Assembly (NCBI GenBank): GCA_042408595.1
Contig: JBHOQX010000024.1
Coordinates: 3,773 to 67,772 of the forward strand
DNA length: 64,000 nt
Direction: 5' to 3'
Origin: JBHOQX01 sp042408595
GTDB lineage: Bacteria > Chloroflexota > Chloroflexia > Chloroflexales > Roseiflexaceae
Shown here: positions 15,906 through 24,525 of the stretch, piece by piece
How the letters are laid out: each line of letters starts with the position of its first letter
Numbering within the stretch: the first letter of the stretch is position 1
Translations under genes and position numbers: made by a program
The notes under the pieces: model-generated
Databases searched by the model: none
What the model was told of the DNA's origin: nothing
The model's input: only the letters and a program-made list of their open reading frames with translations

Positions 15906-17186
15906 TCAGGCATCCACCCGCGCGACGACGACGCTGATGTTGTCCGAACCGCCGCGTTCATTCGCCAGAGCCACCAGCCGCGCGCAGGCCTGCTCGGCAT
16001 CAGGCGTCTCCAGCACGATACGCGCCATCTCCTCATCCGTCACGTGATTGAACAGGCCATCGGAGCAGAGCAGGATGACATCGCCCGGCTCGAGCGGGTC
16101 GGAGCGCGTGTCCACCTCGACGGTCGGGTCGGTGCCGATCGTGCGGTAGAGGATGTTGCGCTGCGGGTGGGTGCGCGCTTCCTCCGGGGTGATCTGGCCG
16201 ATGTCCACCAGGCGCGCCACCAGGCTGTGATCCGAGGTCAGTTGCGCCGAGGTCGCGCCGTCGCGGGTGACGCCGCCGGCGTTCAGCAGGTAGGCGCGCG
16301 AGTCGCCGACGGAGGCGATATGCACCCGGTCGCCGGCGAACAGGGCGACGGTGAGGGTGGTGCCCATGCCGCGGCGGGCGGTGTCGGCGCGGGCCTGCTC
16401 GTACACCGTGCGGTTGGCGGCGCGCACCGCCTCGCGCAGCAGGCGCTCCCAGGTCGCGTCGTCCGGCGGGCGCTTGCCGTCGAGCTCGTGTTGCAGGTGG
16501 GCGCGCATCACCTCGGCGGCGATCCGGCTGGCGTGCTCGCCGGCGCGCGCGCCGCCCATCCCGTCGGCGACCAGGGCCAAGCCGAGCTTGCTGCCCGTCG
16601 GGAGCAGCAACTCGCCGGCGTAGACCGAATCCTCATTGTTCCGCCGCACCTGTCCGGTATCGGTGCGCGCGGCCATGCTGAGCCGCAACACCATTGGCCG
16701 CTCCAACTCCGCCGGCGCCGCCGGCTGGCCACCGCCCAGCGCCGCACCGCATCCCTGGCAGAAGCGCGCCCCCTCCCGGTTGCCGCGCCCGCAGACCGGG
16801 CAGGCTACGGCGTAGCGGCGCAGCGCGGGCAGGCGGGTGGTGATCCGCATCGTCTCGCGGCCGCGCGCGATCTGCTCCGAGAGGCTCGCGAGAATCTGCG
16901 ACAGCTCGCGGATCGCCTGGGCCGCCTGGGCGCGCGTGACCGCGTCGGCGTCTTCCAGGCGGCTTTGCCACCAGCGTACGCCCGATTCTACCACGTTTAC
17001 CAGCTCGCGCAGGCTGAGCGTGTCCCCTTCGACCCGGATGCGCCGGATGTTCGACAGTGCGACTTCCGGCGGCGGATCAGCCTCCGTGAGTGGGGCGGGC
17101 GGTGCGCCGAGCGCCCGGCCGCAGGCGGAGCAGTAGCGCGAACGCGGCTGGACAGGAGCGCCGCAATGAGGGCAGGTGCGTTTCAC
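15906..17186 (-). CDS. Zinc-ribbon PP2C-type protein phosphatase
   Basis: This 426-residue protein has an N-terminal zinc ribbon (CPHCGAP...CSACGRA), a helical region (about 45-125) and a second ribbon (CPVCGRG...CQGCGAA). A full PP2C domain follows (about 165-426) with RRNNEDS, VADGMGGARAGE, GMGTTLTVA, SVGDSRAYL, DHSLVARLV, LLCSDGLF and GGSDNISVV. All metal-binding aspartates are present, so an active Mn/Mg-dependent Ser/Thr phosphatase is expected. It is closely related to the C-terminal half of its neighbour, so the two look like paralogs from a local duplication. No kinase with intact catalytic residues lies in the window. Confidence 0.92.
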   Translation of the reverse strand: MKRTCPHCGAPVQPRSRYCSACGRALGAPPAPLTEADPPPEVALSNIRRIRVEGDTLSLRELVNVVESGVRWWQSRLEDADAVTRAQAAQAIRELSQILASLSEQIARGRETMRITTRLPALRRYAVACPVCGRGNREGARFCQGCGAALGGGQPAAPAELERPMVLRLSMAARTDTGQVRRNNEDSVYAGELLLPTGSKLGLALVADGMGGARAGEHASRIAAEVMRAHLQHELDGKRPPDDATWERLLREAVRAANRTVYEQARADTARRGMGTTLTVALFAGDRVHIASVGDSRAYLLNAGGVTRDGATSAQLTSDHSLVARLVDIGQITPEEARTHPQRNILYRTIGTDPTVEVDTRSDPLEPGDVILLCSDGLFNHVTDEEMARIVLETPDAEQACARLVALANERGGSDNISVVVARVDA

Positions 17187-17424
17187 GGTGCGGTATCCGT
17201 TATGTCTATCTTACCCTGCGGTGGGAGGCGCGGAGGGCCATCGTCGGGTCGGTTTGGTGCAGTTGCCAGGGATCAGCGCGGCCTCCACCCCTGCGCCTGC
17301 GCTCCCTGATCGCGAACCATCCGCATGCACGAGACGCCCGTATTATATCCGCTCGGGTCGCATCCCCGCCCGCATTCGATGCTAGAATGACCACGACGCA
17401 TCCACCCGCGACGGAGACGCCTTC

Positions 17425-18378
17425 GTGCCGCCTGCTGTCACGCATTCAGCCCGCGCCGGCGCGCGCCTGTGGATCGGCGACGAGGCCGGCGTTACGCGCG
17501 AGCGGCCGGTCACGGACCGGGCGCTGCCGATTGGGCGCGTCGAAGGCACCGACATCCGCATCCCAGCGCGATTCATGTTGGCCAGCCACGCGCGTGTCGA
17601 GCCGGACGGCGCGGCCCACCGGATCGCCGATCTCGGCTCGACCAGCGGGCTGCTGCGGGCCGGCGAGCGCCTGTCGCCGCACCGCCCGCGCCGCCTGATG
17701 GACGGCGACCCCCTGCGGATCAGCGACTGGACGACCAGCAGTTTCGTCACGCTGACGTACCGCACTACGCATGCCGCCCGTGCAACGCTCCGGCCGCGCG
17801 ACCCGCTCGGCTCCAGCGCGCTGCTGATCGGGCGGGCCAGGCCAGGGCGTGTCCTCGACCAACCGTTCGTCTCACGCCGGCACGCCGCGGTCGTGCCGGG
17901 CACGGGCGGGTATGTCCTGCGCGATCTCGGTTCGACCAATGGGACGTTCGTGAATGGCCGCCGGGTTGCACAGCACGCGCTCCAGCCGGGCGAGATCATC
18001 CAGATCGGCGCGGCGGAGCTCCTGTACCACAGCGGAGCGCTTGAGCGCTGCGCTGCGCCCGGCACGATCGCCCGGCGGGTCGAGCCGGCGCTGGCCGATG
18101 TTGACCGAGCGGTGCAACGCGCCACCCCGTTCGGGCGGCGCTCCGGCGGCGAGCGGCGGCGTGCCAGAAGCGCCGCCGAACTGCTGGCCGATCCGCCGCT
18201 GCTGCTGCTGGACGAATCGACCGCCGACCTCGATCCGCGCCTGGAGAAGAAGCTCCTGTTTACCCTGCGCCGCCTGGCCGACGCCGGGCGCACTCTTGAT
18301 CACCCTTCATGGTTGATCCTTCAGGCTTCATGTGTCACGCGTCCACCATTTCACAACGATGCGCATCGCATTTCTTGA
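17425..18378 (+). pseudogene. Relic of an FHA-FHA-ABC transporter (Rv1747-like), internally deleted and truncated
   Basis: Two FHA domains are intact (about residues 30-110 with LGSTSG, and 130-205 with SRRHAAV and LGSTNGTFVNG). The ORF then jumps straight to SGGERRRARSAAELL and LLLLDESTADLDP, the signature and Walker B of an ABC ATPase. Walker A and the Q-loop are missing. A +1 reading at the end continues as LLITLHG, the expected H-loop region, so a frameshift follows, and the transmembrane half is absent. Known relatives are FHA-ABC exporters of about 800 residues or more. The GTG start has GGAG upstream. The ORF is open and could still make a double-FHA protein. It is divergent from the phosphatase gene. 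Confidence 0.75.
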
Positions 18379-19477
18379 CTCCTGGCTTCAGACAAACGCC
18401 GAAGGTAGCGGCACAGCGGCCGGGATCGGCGGGCTGGGGCGGGCGCTCGTCGCCCGCGGGCATACCGTGGACCGGCTGGCTCCACCGGTGCCCTGGCCGC
18501 ACAACCTGACGTTGCGGCGCCTCTGGTTCAACACCCAACTTCCGGCACTGCTGCGCGGCGCCCGCTACGACCTGGTGGTCGGCTTCGACATCGACGGTGC
18601 CTTCTGGCGGCGGCGCCCGCCGGGCGTGCCGTACATCTGCAGCATCAAGGGCGTGACCGCCGAGGAGCTACGCTACGAGCGCGGCGGTGTCCGCCGGCTG
18701 CTGTGGACGTTGTCGCGGCTGGAGCGGCGCAACGCGCGCCACGCCGACGTGGTGATCACCACCAGCGCCTACTGCCGCGCGGCGATCGAGCGGCACTACG
18801 GCGTGCCGGCGGGCAAGGTCCGGCTCGTGCCAGAAGGGATCGACCTGGCGCGCTGGGAGCGGATCGCCGCCGAGACGCCGCGGGTCAGCGATGGCGCCAC
18901 GGTGTTGTGCGTCGCCCGGCAGTACCCGCGCAAGCACGTGGACGACCTGCTGCGGGCGCTACCGGCGGTGCGGCGGGCCGTGCCGGGCGCATGCGCACTG
19001 ATCGTCGGCGATGGGCCGGAGCATGGGCGGCTGCGGGCGCTGGCGGCGGGGCTCGGCCTGGGCGACGCCGCCCGCTTCCTCGGCGCGCTGCCGGATGACG
19101 ACGCCGTGGCGCGACTGTACCGCCAGGCCGACGTCTTCTGCCTGCCAAGCGTACAGGAGGGGTTCGGGATCGTCTTTCTGGAGGCGATGGCCAGCGGCCT
19201 GCCGATCGTGGCGGCGCGCGCCGCCGCCATCCCGGAGGTTGTGCCGGACGGCCAGGCCGGCGTGCTTGTGCCGCCGGGCGACGTGCCGGCGCTGGCGGCG
19301 GCGCTGGCCGAGCTGCTGGGCGCGCCGGAGCGCCGCGCCGCGCTCGGCGCGTTCGGGCGCGCGCATGTCCGGCAGTACGATTGGGACCAGGTCGCAGGCA
19401 TCTTCCTGGCGCAGGCGTTGGCCCGAGCCGGCGGCGCCAACACCGGCCCGGGCGGGAACGCGCCCGCCAAGATATGA
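18359..19477 (+). CDS. Group 1 (GT4-like) glycosyltransferase
   Basis: The 372-residue protein has the GT-B pattern of family 4. An N-terminal Rossmann half starts MRIAFLDSW. In the C-terminal half, VLCVARQYPRKHVDDLL opens the nucleotide-sugar domain, and SVQEGFGIVFLEAMASGLPIV carries the E(x7)E donor-binding motif. It likely transfers a sugar from a nucleotide donor to a lipid or polysaccharide acceptor in the cytoplasm; the acceptor is unknown. The start at 18359 fits the family's usual beginning; an in-frame codon at 18332 would add nine atypical residues. Its first codons overlap the tail of the FHA-ABC relic, which suggests it was once downstream in the same operon. Confidence 0.85.
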   Translation: MRIAFLDSWLQTNAEGSGTAAGIGGLGRALVARGHTVDRLAPPVPWPHNLTLRRLWFNTQLPALLRGARYDLVVGFDIDGAFWRRRPPGVPYICSIKGVTAEELRYERGGVRRLLWTLSRLERRNARHADVVITTSAYCRAAIERHYGVPAGKVRLVPEGIDLARWERIAAETPRVSDGATVLCVARQYPRKHVDDLLRALPAVRRAVPGACALIVGDGPEHGRLRALAAGLGLGDAARFLGALPDDDAVARLYRQADVFCLPSVQEGFGIVFLEAMASGLPIVAARAAAIPEVVPDGQAGVLVPPGDVPALAAALAELLGAPERRAALGAFGRAHVRQYDWDQVAGIFLAQALARAGGANTGPGGNAPAKI

Positions 19478-19483
19478 TATAAT
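19475..19483 (+). promoter_or_regulatory. Extended -10 promoter for the TRAP permease genes
   Basis: TGATATAAT is a perfect TATAAT with the TGn extension. It overlaps the stop codon of the glycosyltransferase. No good -35 is seen, as is usual for extended -10 promoters. The leader to the permease start is about 105 nt. Confidence 0.5.
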
Positions 19484-19596
19484 GGTTAAAGCTCGTATGT
19501 TGCTATGATCTCGCGCCGGCTTCCGCCGGTCCTCAGCCAGACCCCAACCCGGGAGGCCGGGCGCTGGTGCCCATGCCAGCCGAAAGGAGCGCCCCG

Positions 19597-20193
19597 ATGC
19601 GAGCACTGCTGCGGGTTTCCGCGCTGATCGATGGCACGATCGAGTTCGTCGGGCGGATGAACATCTGGATCGTCACCCTGATGATCGCGCTCGGCTTCTA
19701 CAACGTCGTCGCGCGTTATCTCGGCCGCTACATCGGCGCGCGAATCACCTCCAACGCGGTGCTCGAGGCCCAGTGGTATCTGTTCTCGATCATGTTCTGC
19801 CTGGGCTTCGCCTACATTCTCAAGCACAACCTGAACGTCCGCGTCGATTTCCTCTACACCCGCTTCTCGCCCCGCCGCAAGACGCTCATCGATCTCCTGG
19901 GCCACTTACTATTCCTGATCCCATTCTGCCTGATCGGTCTCTATGTCACGTTCGACCCATTGATGGCCTCCTGGGGCCGCCTGCCCGATGGCACCTTCGG
20001 CGAATGGGAGATGTCGCCGGACCCGGAGGGGTTGCCGCGCGCGCCGATCAAGACGATGATCATCGTCGCCTTCGTGCTGCTGCTGCTTCAGGCGATCTCC
20101 GAAGCGATCAAGCACCTGGCCGTGCTCAGCGGGGCCATCGGCGGCGAAGAGGCCGCTCAAATCGAGGAATACCAGCAGATCGCCGTGGAATAG
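19597..20193 (+). CDS. dctQ: TRAP transporter small permease subunit (DctQ)
   Basis: This 198-residue protein has four membrane helices (about 12-35, 55-75, 100-122 and 150-170) and the DctQ pattern WYLFSIMFCLGFAYILKHNLNVRVD, listed here for its position near residues 65-90. The ATG at 19597 has AAAGGAG seven bases upstream; the earlier in-frame codon at 19567 lacks a ribosome site. It pairs with DctM, 33 bp downstream, to form the sodium-coupled membrane unit of a tripartite transporter. The binding protein is encoded on the other strand just beyond. Confidence 0.85.
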   Translation: MRALLRVSALIDGTIEFVGRMNIWIVTLMIALGFYNVVARYLGRYIGARITSNAVLEAQWYLFSIMFCLGFAYILKHNLNVRVDFLYTRFSPRRKTLIDLLGHLLFLIPFCLIGLYVTFDPLMASWGRLPDGTFGEWEMSPDPEGLPRAPIKTMIIVAFVLLLLQAISEAIKHLAVLSGAIGGEEAAQIEEYQQIAVE

Positions 20194-20226
20194 CCGCCAA
20201 CTGCCCAATCTGGACAGGAGACGCCC

Positions 20227-21573
20227 ATGCAGATCGCCGGGAACGAGTGGATCTCGATGCTCATGTTCGCCGGGTTCTTCCTGCTGCTGTGCACCGGCTA
20301 CCCGGTCGCCTTCTCCTTCGCCGCCACGGCGATCGTCTTCGGCATCGTCGGCTACTTCACCGGCCAGCTCGACCCGGCGCTGCTGCGCTTGCTGCCGAGC
20401 CGCTGGTTCGCGACCATGTCGGACTACACCCTGCTGGCGATCCCGTTCTTCATCTATCTCGGCGCGGTACTGGAGAAGTCCGGCCTGGCGGAGGAGTTGC
20501 TCGAAACGGTCGGCATCCTGCTTGGCCCGCTGCGCGGCGGGATCGCCCTGGCGGTCGTGCTGGTCGGCACGCTGCTGGCGGCGACCACCGGCGTGGTCGC
20601 GGCGACGATCATCGCCATGGGGCTGATCACGCTGCCGGTGATGCTGCGCCTGGGCTACGACAAAAAACTGGCGACTGGCGTGATCACCGCGTCCGGCACG
20701 TTGGCGCAGATGATCCCGCCAAGCCTGGTACTGGTGGTGCTGAGCGACCAGATCGGCGTCTCGGTCGGCGCACTGTTCGCCGGGGCGCTCATCCCGGGGC
20801 TGATGCTCTCGGCGGCCTATGGCGCCTACTGCCTGGGGCTGGCCTACATCCGCCCGGAGGTCGCCCCGCCCCTGCCGGCGGAGCTGCGCGCCATCCGCGG
20901 GCGGGCACTCGCGGCGAAGGTCGCGCGGGCGCTCATCCCGCCGCTGATCCTGATCCTGGCGGTGCTCGGCAGCATCTTCTTCGGATTCGCGACGCCGACG
21001 GAAGCCGGCGCGGTCGGGGCGGTGGGCGCCATGGTGCTGGCCTGGGCGAACGGCCGGCTCAATTTCCAGCTCATCCGCGACTCCGCGATGAGTACCATGC
21101 GGGCGTCCACGCTGGTCATCATGATCCTGTTCTGCTCAACCTTCTTCTCGTTGATCTTTGACGCGCTCGGCGGGACGAAGTTCGTCACAGAAGTGCTGAC
21201 AAGCCTGCCCGGCGGCCGGTGGACGTTCATGATCATCTCGAATATCGTCGTCTTCCTCCTCGGCGTGCCGCTGGAGTTTGTCGAGATCTGCTTCATCGTG
21301 ATGCCGCTGTTCGTGCCGGCGGCCAATGCGCTGGGCATCGACATGGTCTGGTTCGGCATCGTGATGGCAGTTAACTTGCAGACCGCGTTCATCTCGCCAC
21401 CGGTCGGCTTTTCGCTGTTTTATCTACAAAGCGCTGCGCCGAAGGAGGTCTCGACAGCTGATATCCACCTCGGCGCGCTGCCGTTTGTGGTCATTCAGCT
21501 CATCGTGCTCGTGCTGGTCATGCTCTTCCCCGAAACGGTCACCTGGCTGGTAGATAGATTGAATGTGCGATAA
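20227..21573 (+). CDS. dctM: TRAP transporter large permease subunit (DctM)
   Basis: The 448-residue integral membrane protein has about 12 helices. It has the family's repeated features: SGVITASGTLAQMIPPSL-type loops (here ATGVITASGTLAQMIPPS), FATPTEAGAVGAVG and the C-terminal repeat ISPPVGFSLFYLQ. GGAG lies 6 bp upstream of the ATG. It carries out substrate/Na+ symport together with DctQ and a periplasmic-type binding protein. The protein resembles the mannitol/chloroaromatic or C4-acid subfamily, but substrate cannot be fixed. The 303 bp after it (21574-21876) hold no gene I can support. Confidence 0.9.
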   Translation: MQIAGNEWISMLMFAGFFLLLCTGYPVAFSFAATAIVFGIVGYFTGQLDPALLRLLPSRWFATMSDYTLLAIPFFIYLGAVLEKSGLAEELLETVGILLGPLRGGIALAVVLVGTLLAATTGVVAATIIAMGLITLPVMLRLGYDKKLATGVITASGTLAQMIPPSLVLVVLSDQIGVSVGALFAGALIPGLMLSAAYGAYCLGLAYIRPEVAPPLPAELRAIRGRALAAKVARALIPPLILILAVLGSIFFGFATPTEAGAVGAVGAMVLAWANGRLNFQLIRDSAMSTMRASTLVIMILFCSTFFSLIFDALGGTKFVTEVLTSLPGGRWTFMIISNIVVFLLGVPLEFVEICFIVMPLFVPAANALGIDMVWFGIVMAVNLQTAFISPPVGFSLFYLQSAAPKEVSTADIHLGALPFVVIQLIVLVLVMLFPETVTWLVDRLNVR

Positions 21574-21876
21574 TGAAGAGCGATGTGCAGAAACTGCAGG
21601 AACTGCGCGCTGGCCGCGGTTCGGTGCGCATGGCCCGCAACAAAGGGCACGACACTGATGGAGCGGTCAGATAGACCAGGGCGGCTGTAGTTCGTGCGGC
21701 TCGCACGTGTCGGCATGCGCAGCCCACATAGGGCTACCGCCCGGGCAGATAGCCATGCCACTGTGCCGTCCCACTCCCATCTTTTCGGCGGCGGACGCAA
21801 CCGCCGGAGCTCCGGTGAGATCGTCGATCTCCGGGCCCCGGCGGTCGTCGTTGCAGCGTACAGGCCGCTGGCTACG

Positions 21877-23031
21877 CTATTTCAGCGTCGAATAGAGGAA
21901 TGTGACGTAGGCGAACTCGTTGGTCTTGTTCCAGCCCGAGACGTTCTGGCGGAAATCCTTCCACTGCGCGAAAATCTTCTTGAAATCCTCGTCTTTAGCC
22001 GAGAACTCATCATAGAGCTGGAACGCGGCAGTTTCAGCCGCGTTGAGGATCTCCGGGGAGAATGTGGCGAGCTTTGTGCCGCCACCGACCAGATCCGCCA
22101 GTGCGGCACCATTCTTCGACTCATAGTTCGAAAGCATGGTGATATTCGCCTCGGCCGCCGCCGTCTTGAGAATCTCCTGGTACTCGACCGGCAGCTCCTT
22201 CCATTTGTTCAGATTGATCTGAATCTCCAGCGACGCGCCGGGCTCCCACCAGCCTGGCGCGTAATAGAACTGCGCGACTTTGTTCAGCCCCAGCTTGGAG
22301 TCATCGTAGGGACCGACCCACTCAGCGGCGTCGACCGCACCGGTCTGAAGCGCCTGGAAGATCTCGCCGCCCGGGATGACCTGCACCGTCACGCCGAGTT
22401 TGGTCATCACCTGCCCGCCCAGCCCGGGGATGCGCATCTTGAGGCCCTTCAGGTCGTCCGGCGTGTTGATCTCCTTGCGGAACCAACCGCCCATCTGTGT
22501 TCCGGTGTTGCCGGCCGGGAACTGGATGACATTGAATTTCTTGGCGTAGAACTCCTGGAGTGCCTGCAAGCCGCCGCCGTAGTACAGCCAGGCGTTCTGC
22601 TGCTGCGCCGTCAGGCCAAACGGCAGCGCCGTGCCGAAGGCCGTCACTGGGCTTTTGCCGACGTAGTAATAGGAGGCGGTGTGGCCGATCGGCACCGCGC
22701 CAGACGAGACCACATCGAGCACCTCGGTCGCTTTGGCCAGCTCGCCGCCGGCGCGCGGGTTGATCTTGAACTTGCCGTTGGTCATCGCCGCCACGCGCTC
22801 GGCGACGGTCTTGGCGCCGCCGAAGATCGTGTCGAGTGAGACCGGCCACGACGTCGCCATGTTCCATTCGAGCGTCGGAAGGGCCGTGCCCTGGCCAGGG
22901 GCCTGGGCCTGGGGGGCGGCGCTGGTGGCCTGCCCGGTCTGGGGCTGGGTCGGCGGGCTGGCCCCGCAGGCTGCCAGCGTCGCCGCCGCGCCGCTCGTCG
23001 CGATCCCACGCAGAAACTGTCGCCGTTGCAT
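21877..23031 (-). CDS. dctP: TRAP transporter substrate-binding lipoprotein (DctP)
   Basis: The 384-residue protein starts with a twin-arginine-like signal (QRRQFLRG) ending in a lipobox (LAAC, Cys22). A DctP domain follows, with the typical RIPGLGGQVMTKLGV and GGEIFQALQTGAVDAAEWVGP blocks; the Arg in the first usually clamps a substrate carboxylate. AAGGAG precedes the ATG. It belongs with the DctQ/DctM genes but is encoded on the opposite strand, convergent to them, so it must have its own promoter. That lets the cell make binding protein in excess. The substrate is probably an organic acid. Confidence 0.9.
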   Translation of the reverse strand: MQRRQFLRGIATSGAAATLAACGASPPTQPQTGQATSAAPQAQAPGQGTALPTLEWNMATSWPVSLDTIFGGAKTVAERVAAMTNGKFKINPRAGGELAKATEVLDVVSSGAVPIGHTASYYYVGKSPVTAFGTALPFGLTAQQQNAWLYYGGGLQALQEFYAKKFNVIQFPAGNTGTQMGGWFRKEINTPDDLKGLKMRIPGLGGQVMTKLGVTVQVIPGGEIFQALQTGAVDAAEWVGPYDDSKLGLNKVAQFYYAPGWWEPGASLEIQINLNKWKELPVEYQEILKTAAAEANITMLSNYESKNGAALADLVGGGTKLATFSPEILNAAETAAFQLYDEFSAKDEDFKKIFAQWKDFRQNVSGWNKTNEFAYVTFLYSTLK

Positions 23032-23075
23032 CTGTGTTCTCCTTCATCTATGAAGCGGGAACCGACACCCACTGC

Positions 23076-23088
23076 GATGCACTGCATC
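23076..23088. promoter_or_regulatory. Short palindrome upstream of dctP
   Basis: GATGCA-c-TGCATC is a perfect 13-nt palindrome 45 bp upstream of the dctP start, in the 100-bp gap before the antiporter gene. It could be an operator; no regulator gene is nearby. Confidence 0.3.
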
Positions 23089-23131
23089 ATCCAGCCAACA
23101 GCACCTGCCGGAGGGCGATCCCGACATACCG

Positions 23132-24328
23132 TCAGCGCTCAGCAACTTCCAGCACAACCGGGCTATCCAGCGTCTCAACGACATCCACCGGAGCGAACAC
23201 CAGCCGCAGCAGGGGCGGCGTGACCAGCGTGGTGAGGAGGGTCATCACAATCGTCGCCGTGAAGAGCATATCGTCCACCAGCCCCGCCTGCCGCCCGGCG
23301 GCGACCATCACCAGCGCGACTTCGCCGCGGGCCAGCATGCCGATCCCGATCTGCAACGCCTCGCGCGGCGAGGAGCGCGTCAGCAACGCGCCGAGGCCAC
23401 ACCCCACCACTTTGCCCAAGACGGACAATAGCAGCAGCACCCCGGTAAACAGCGGTGCGTCCATCAGCCGCGAGGCGTCGGCCTCCAGGCCGATATTGAC
23501 GAAGAAGACCGGCACGAGAAAGGCATACGCCAGCGCCGCGCTGCCATGATGGATGACGTGCTCCTCGTCGGTGTAGCGGGCGACGACGATGCCGAGCAGG
23601 TACGAGCCGGTGATCGCCGCTACGCTGCCGAGTGTCTCCGCCGACCAGGCGAACAGCAGAATGACGCCGAGCATGATCGCAAGCAGCGCCTCGCTCCCGC
23701 CGATCCGCGCCTCGTAGCGGAGGATGTACGGCACCAGCCAGTTGCCCAGGAACCAGGCCGCCGGGAAGAAGATCAGCATCTGAACGATAGCGCGCCAGGG
23801 ATCGCCGCTGCCGGCCAGACCGAGCACGAGCGAGAGGACGATCACACCGAGCACATCGTCGATCACCGCCGCCCCGAGGATCGTCGCACCGACGCGGGTG
23901 CGCAGCGCGCCTAGCTCGCGCAGCACCTCGGCGGAGATGCTCACGCTGGTCGCCGTGAGCACCGCGCCGACGAACAGCGCATGCAGCGGGCTGAGACCGA
24001 ACAGGCGGCCGAGCAGGTAGCCGCCGCCCAGCGGCAGCAGCACTCCGCCGAACGCCACGGCCGCCGCCGCCAGGCCGACCTGCCGCATCTGCACCAGGTC
24101 GGTCTCCAGACCGGCGCGGAACATCAACAACACCACCCCGACCAGGGCGAGCAACGCTAGCGGATCGTTGGTCCTGACCAGTTGCAGCAGCGACGGCCCA
24201 AGCACGACACCAAGCAGCAACTCGCCGAAGACCGCCGGCATGCCGAACCGCTGGCTGACCCGGCCAGCGAGTTTGGCGCCGATCAAGATCGCTGCGAGCA
24301 GCGGAAGCAGCGCGTCGGGCGTATGCAT
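23132..24328 (-). CDS. CPA2-family monovalent cation/proton antiporter (NapA/Kef-like)
   Basis: This 398-residue membrane protein has about 12-13 helices. The Asp pair in AAVIDDVLGVI (about residue 155) marks electrogenic Na+/H+ exchangers of the NapA group. There is no C-terminal TrkA/RCK domain, unlike KefB/KefC, so regulation by NADH or glutathione is unlikely. The start at 24328 has AAGGAGG eight bases upstream; an in-frame codon 39 bases earlier lacks one. It probably handles Na+ or K+ export for pH and salt balance. It may run as a unit with dctP, 100 bp downstream on the same strand. Confidence 0.85.
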   Translation of the reverse strand: MHTPDALLPLLAAILIGAKLAGRVSQRFGMPAVFGELLLGVVLGPSLLQLVRTNDPLALLALVGVVLLMFRAGLETDLVQMRQVGLAAAAVAFGGVLLPLGGGYLLGRLFGLSPLHALFVGAVLTATSVSISAEVLRELGALRTRVGATILGAAVIDDVLGVIVLSLVLGLAGSGDPWRAIVQMLIFFPAAWFLGNWLVPYILRYEARIGGSEALLAIMLGVILLFAWSAETLGSVAAITGSYLLGIVVARYTDEEHVIHHGSAALAYAFLVPVFFVNIGLEADASRLMDAPLFTGVLLLLSVLGKVVGCGLGALLTRSSPREALQIGIGMLARGEVALVMVAAGRQAGLVDDMLFTATIVMTLLTTLVTPPLLRLVFAPVDVVETLDSPVVLEVAER

Positions 24329-24525
24329 GGCGCCTCCTTCGCAATGAAGCGAGAACGAATGTCGCATGCGCTCCGTTGCAGGTTAGCGGCGTTGCATACC
24401 TCTATTGTGCGCTATGTTTCGCGATCTGTCCAGTCGATCCCGCGACGCGTCGGTCCACACCAGCGGCTGGCGGTAGGTGCCGCCAGCCGCCGTGGGGCGC
24501 GCCGCCGTGGGGCGCGACCTGCGCA

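Noticed and set aside
21573..21674. A 33-codon reading frame whose ATG overlaps the dctM stop
   Set aside because: The coupling (TAATG) is suggestive, but the product is short, has no recognisable features and is followed by nothing in the operon. I treat the 21574-21876 gap as non-coding.
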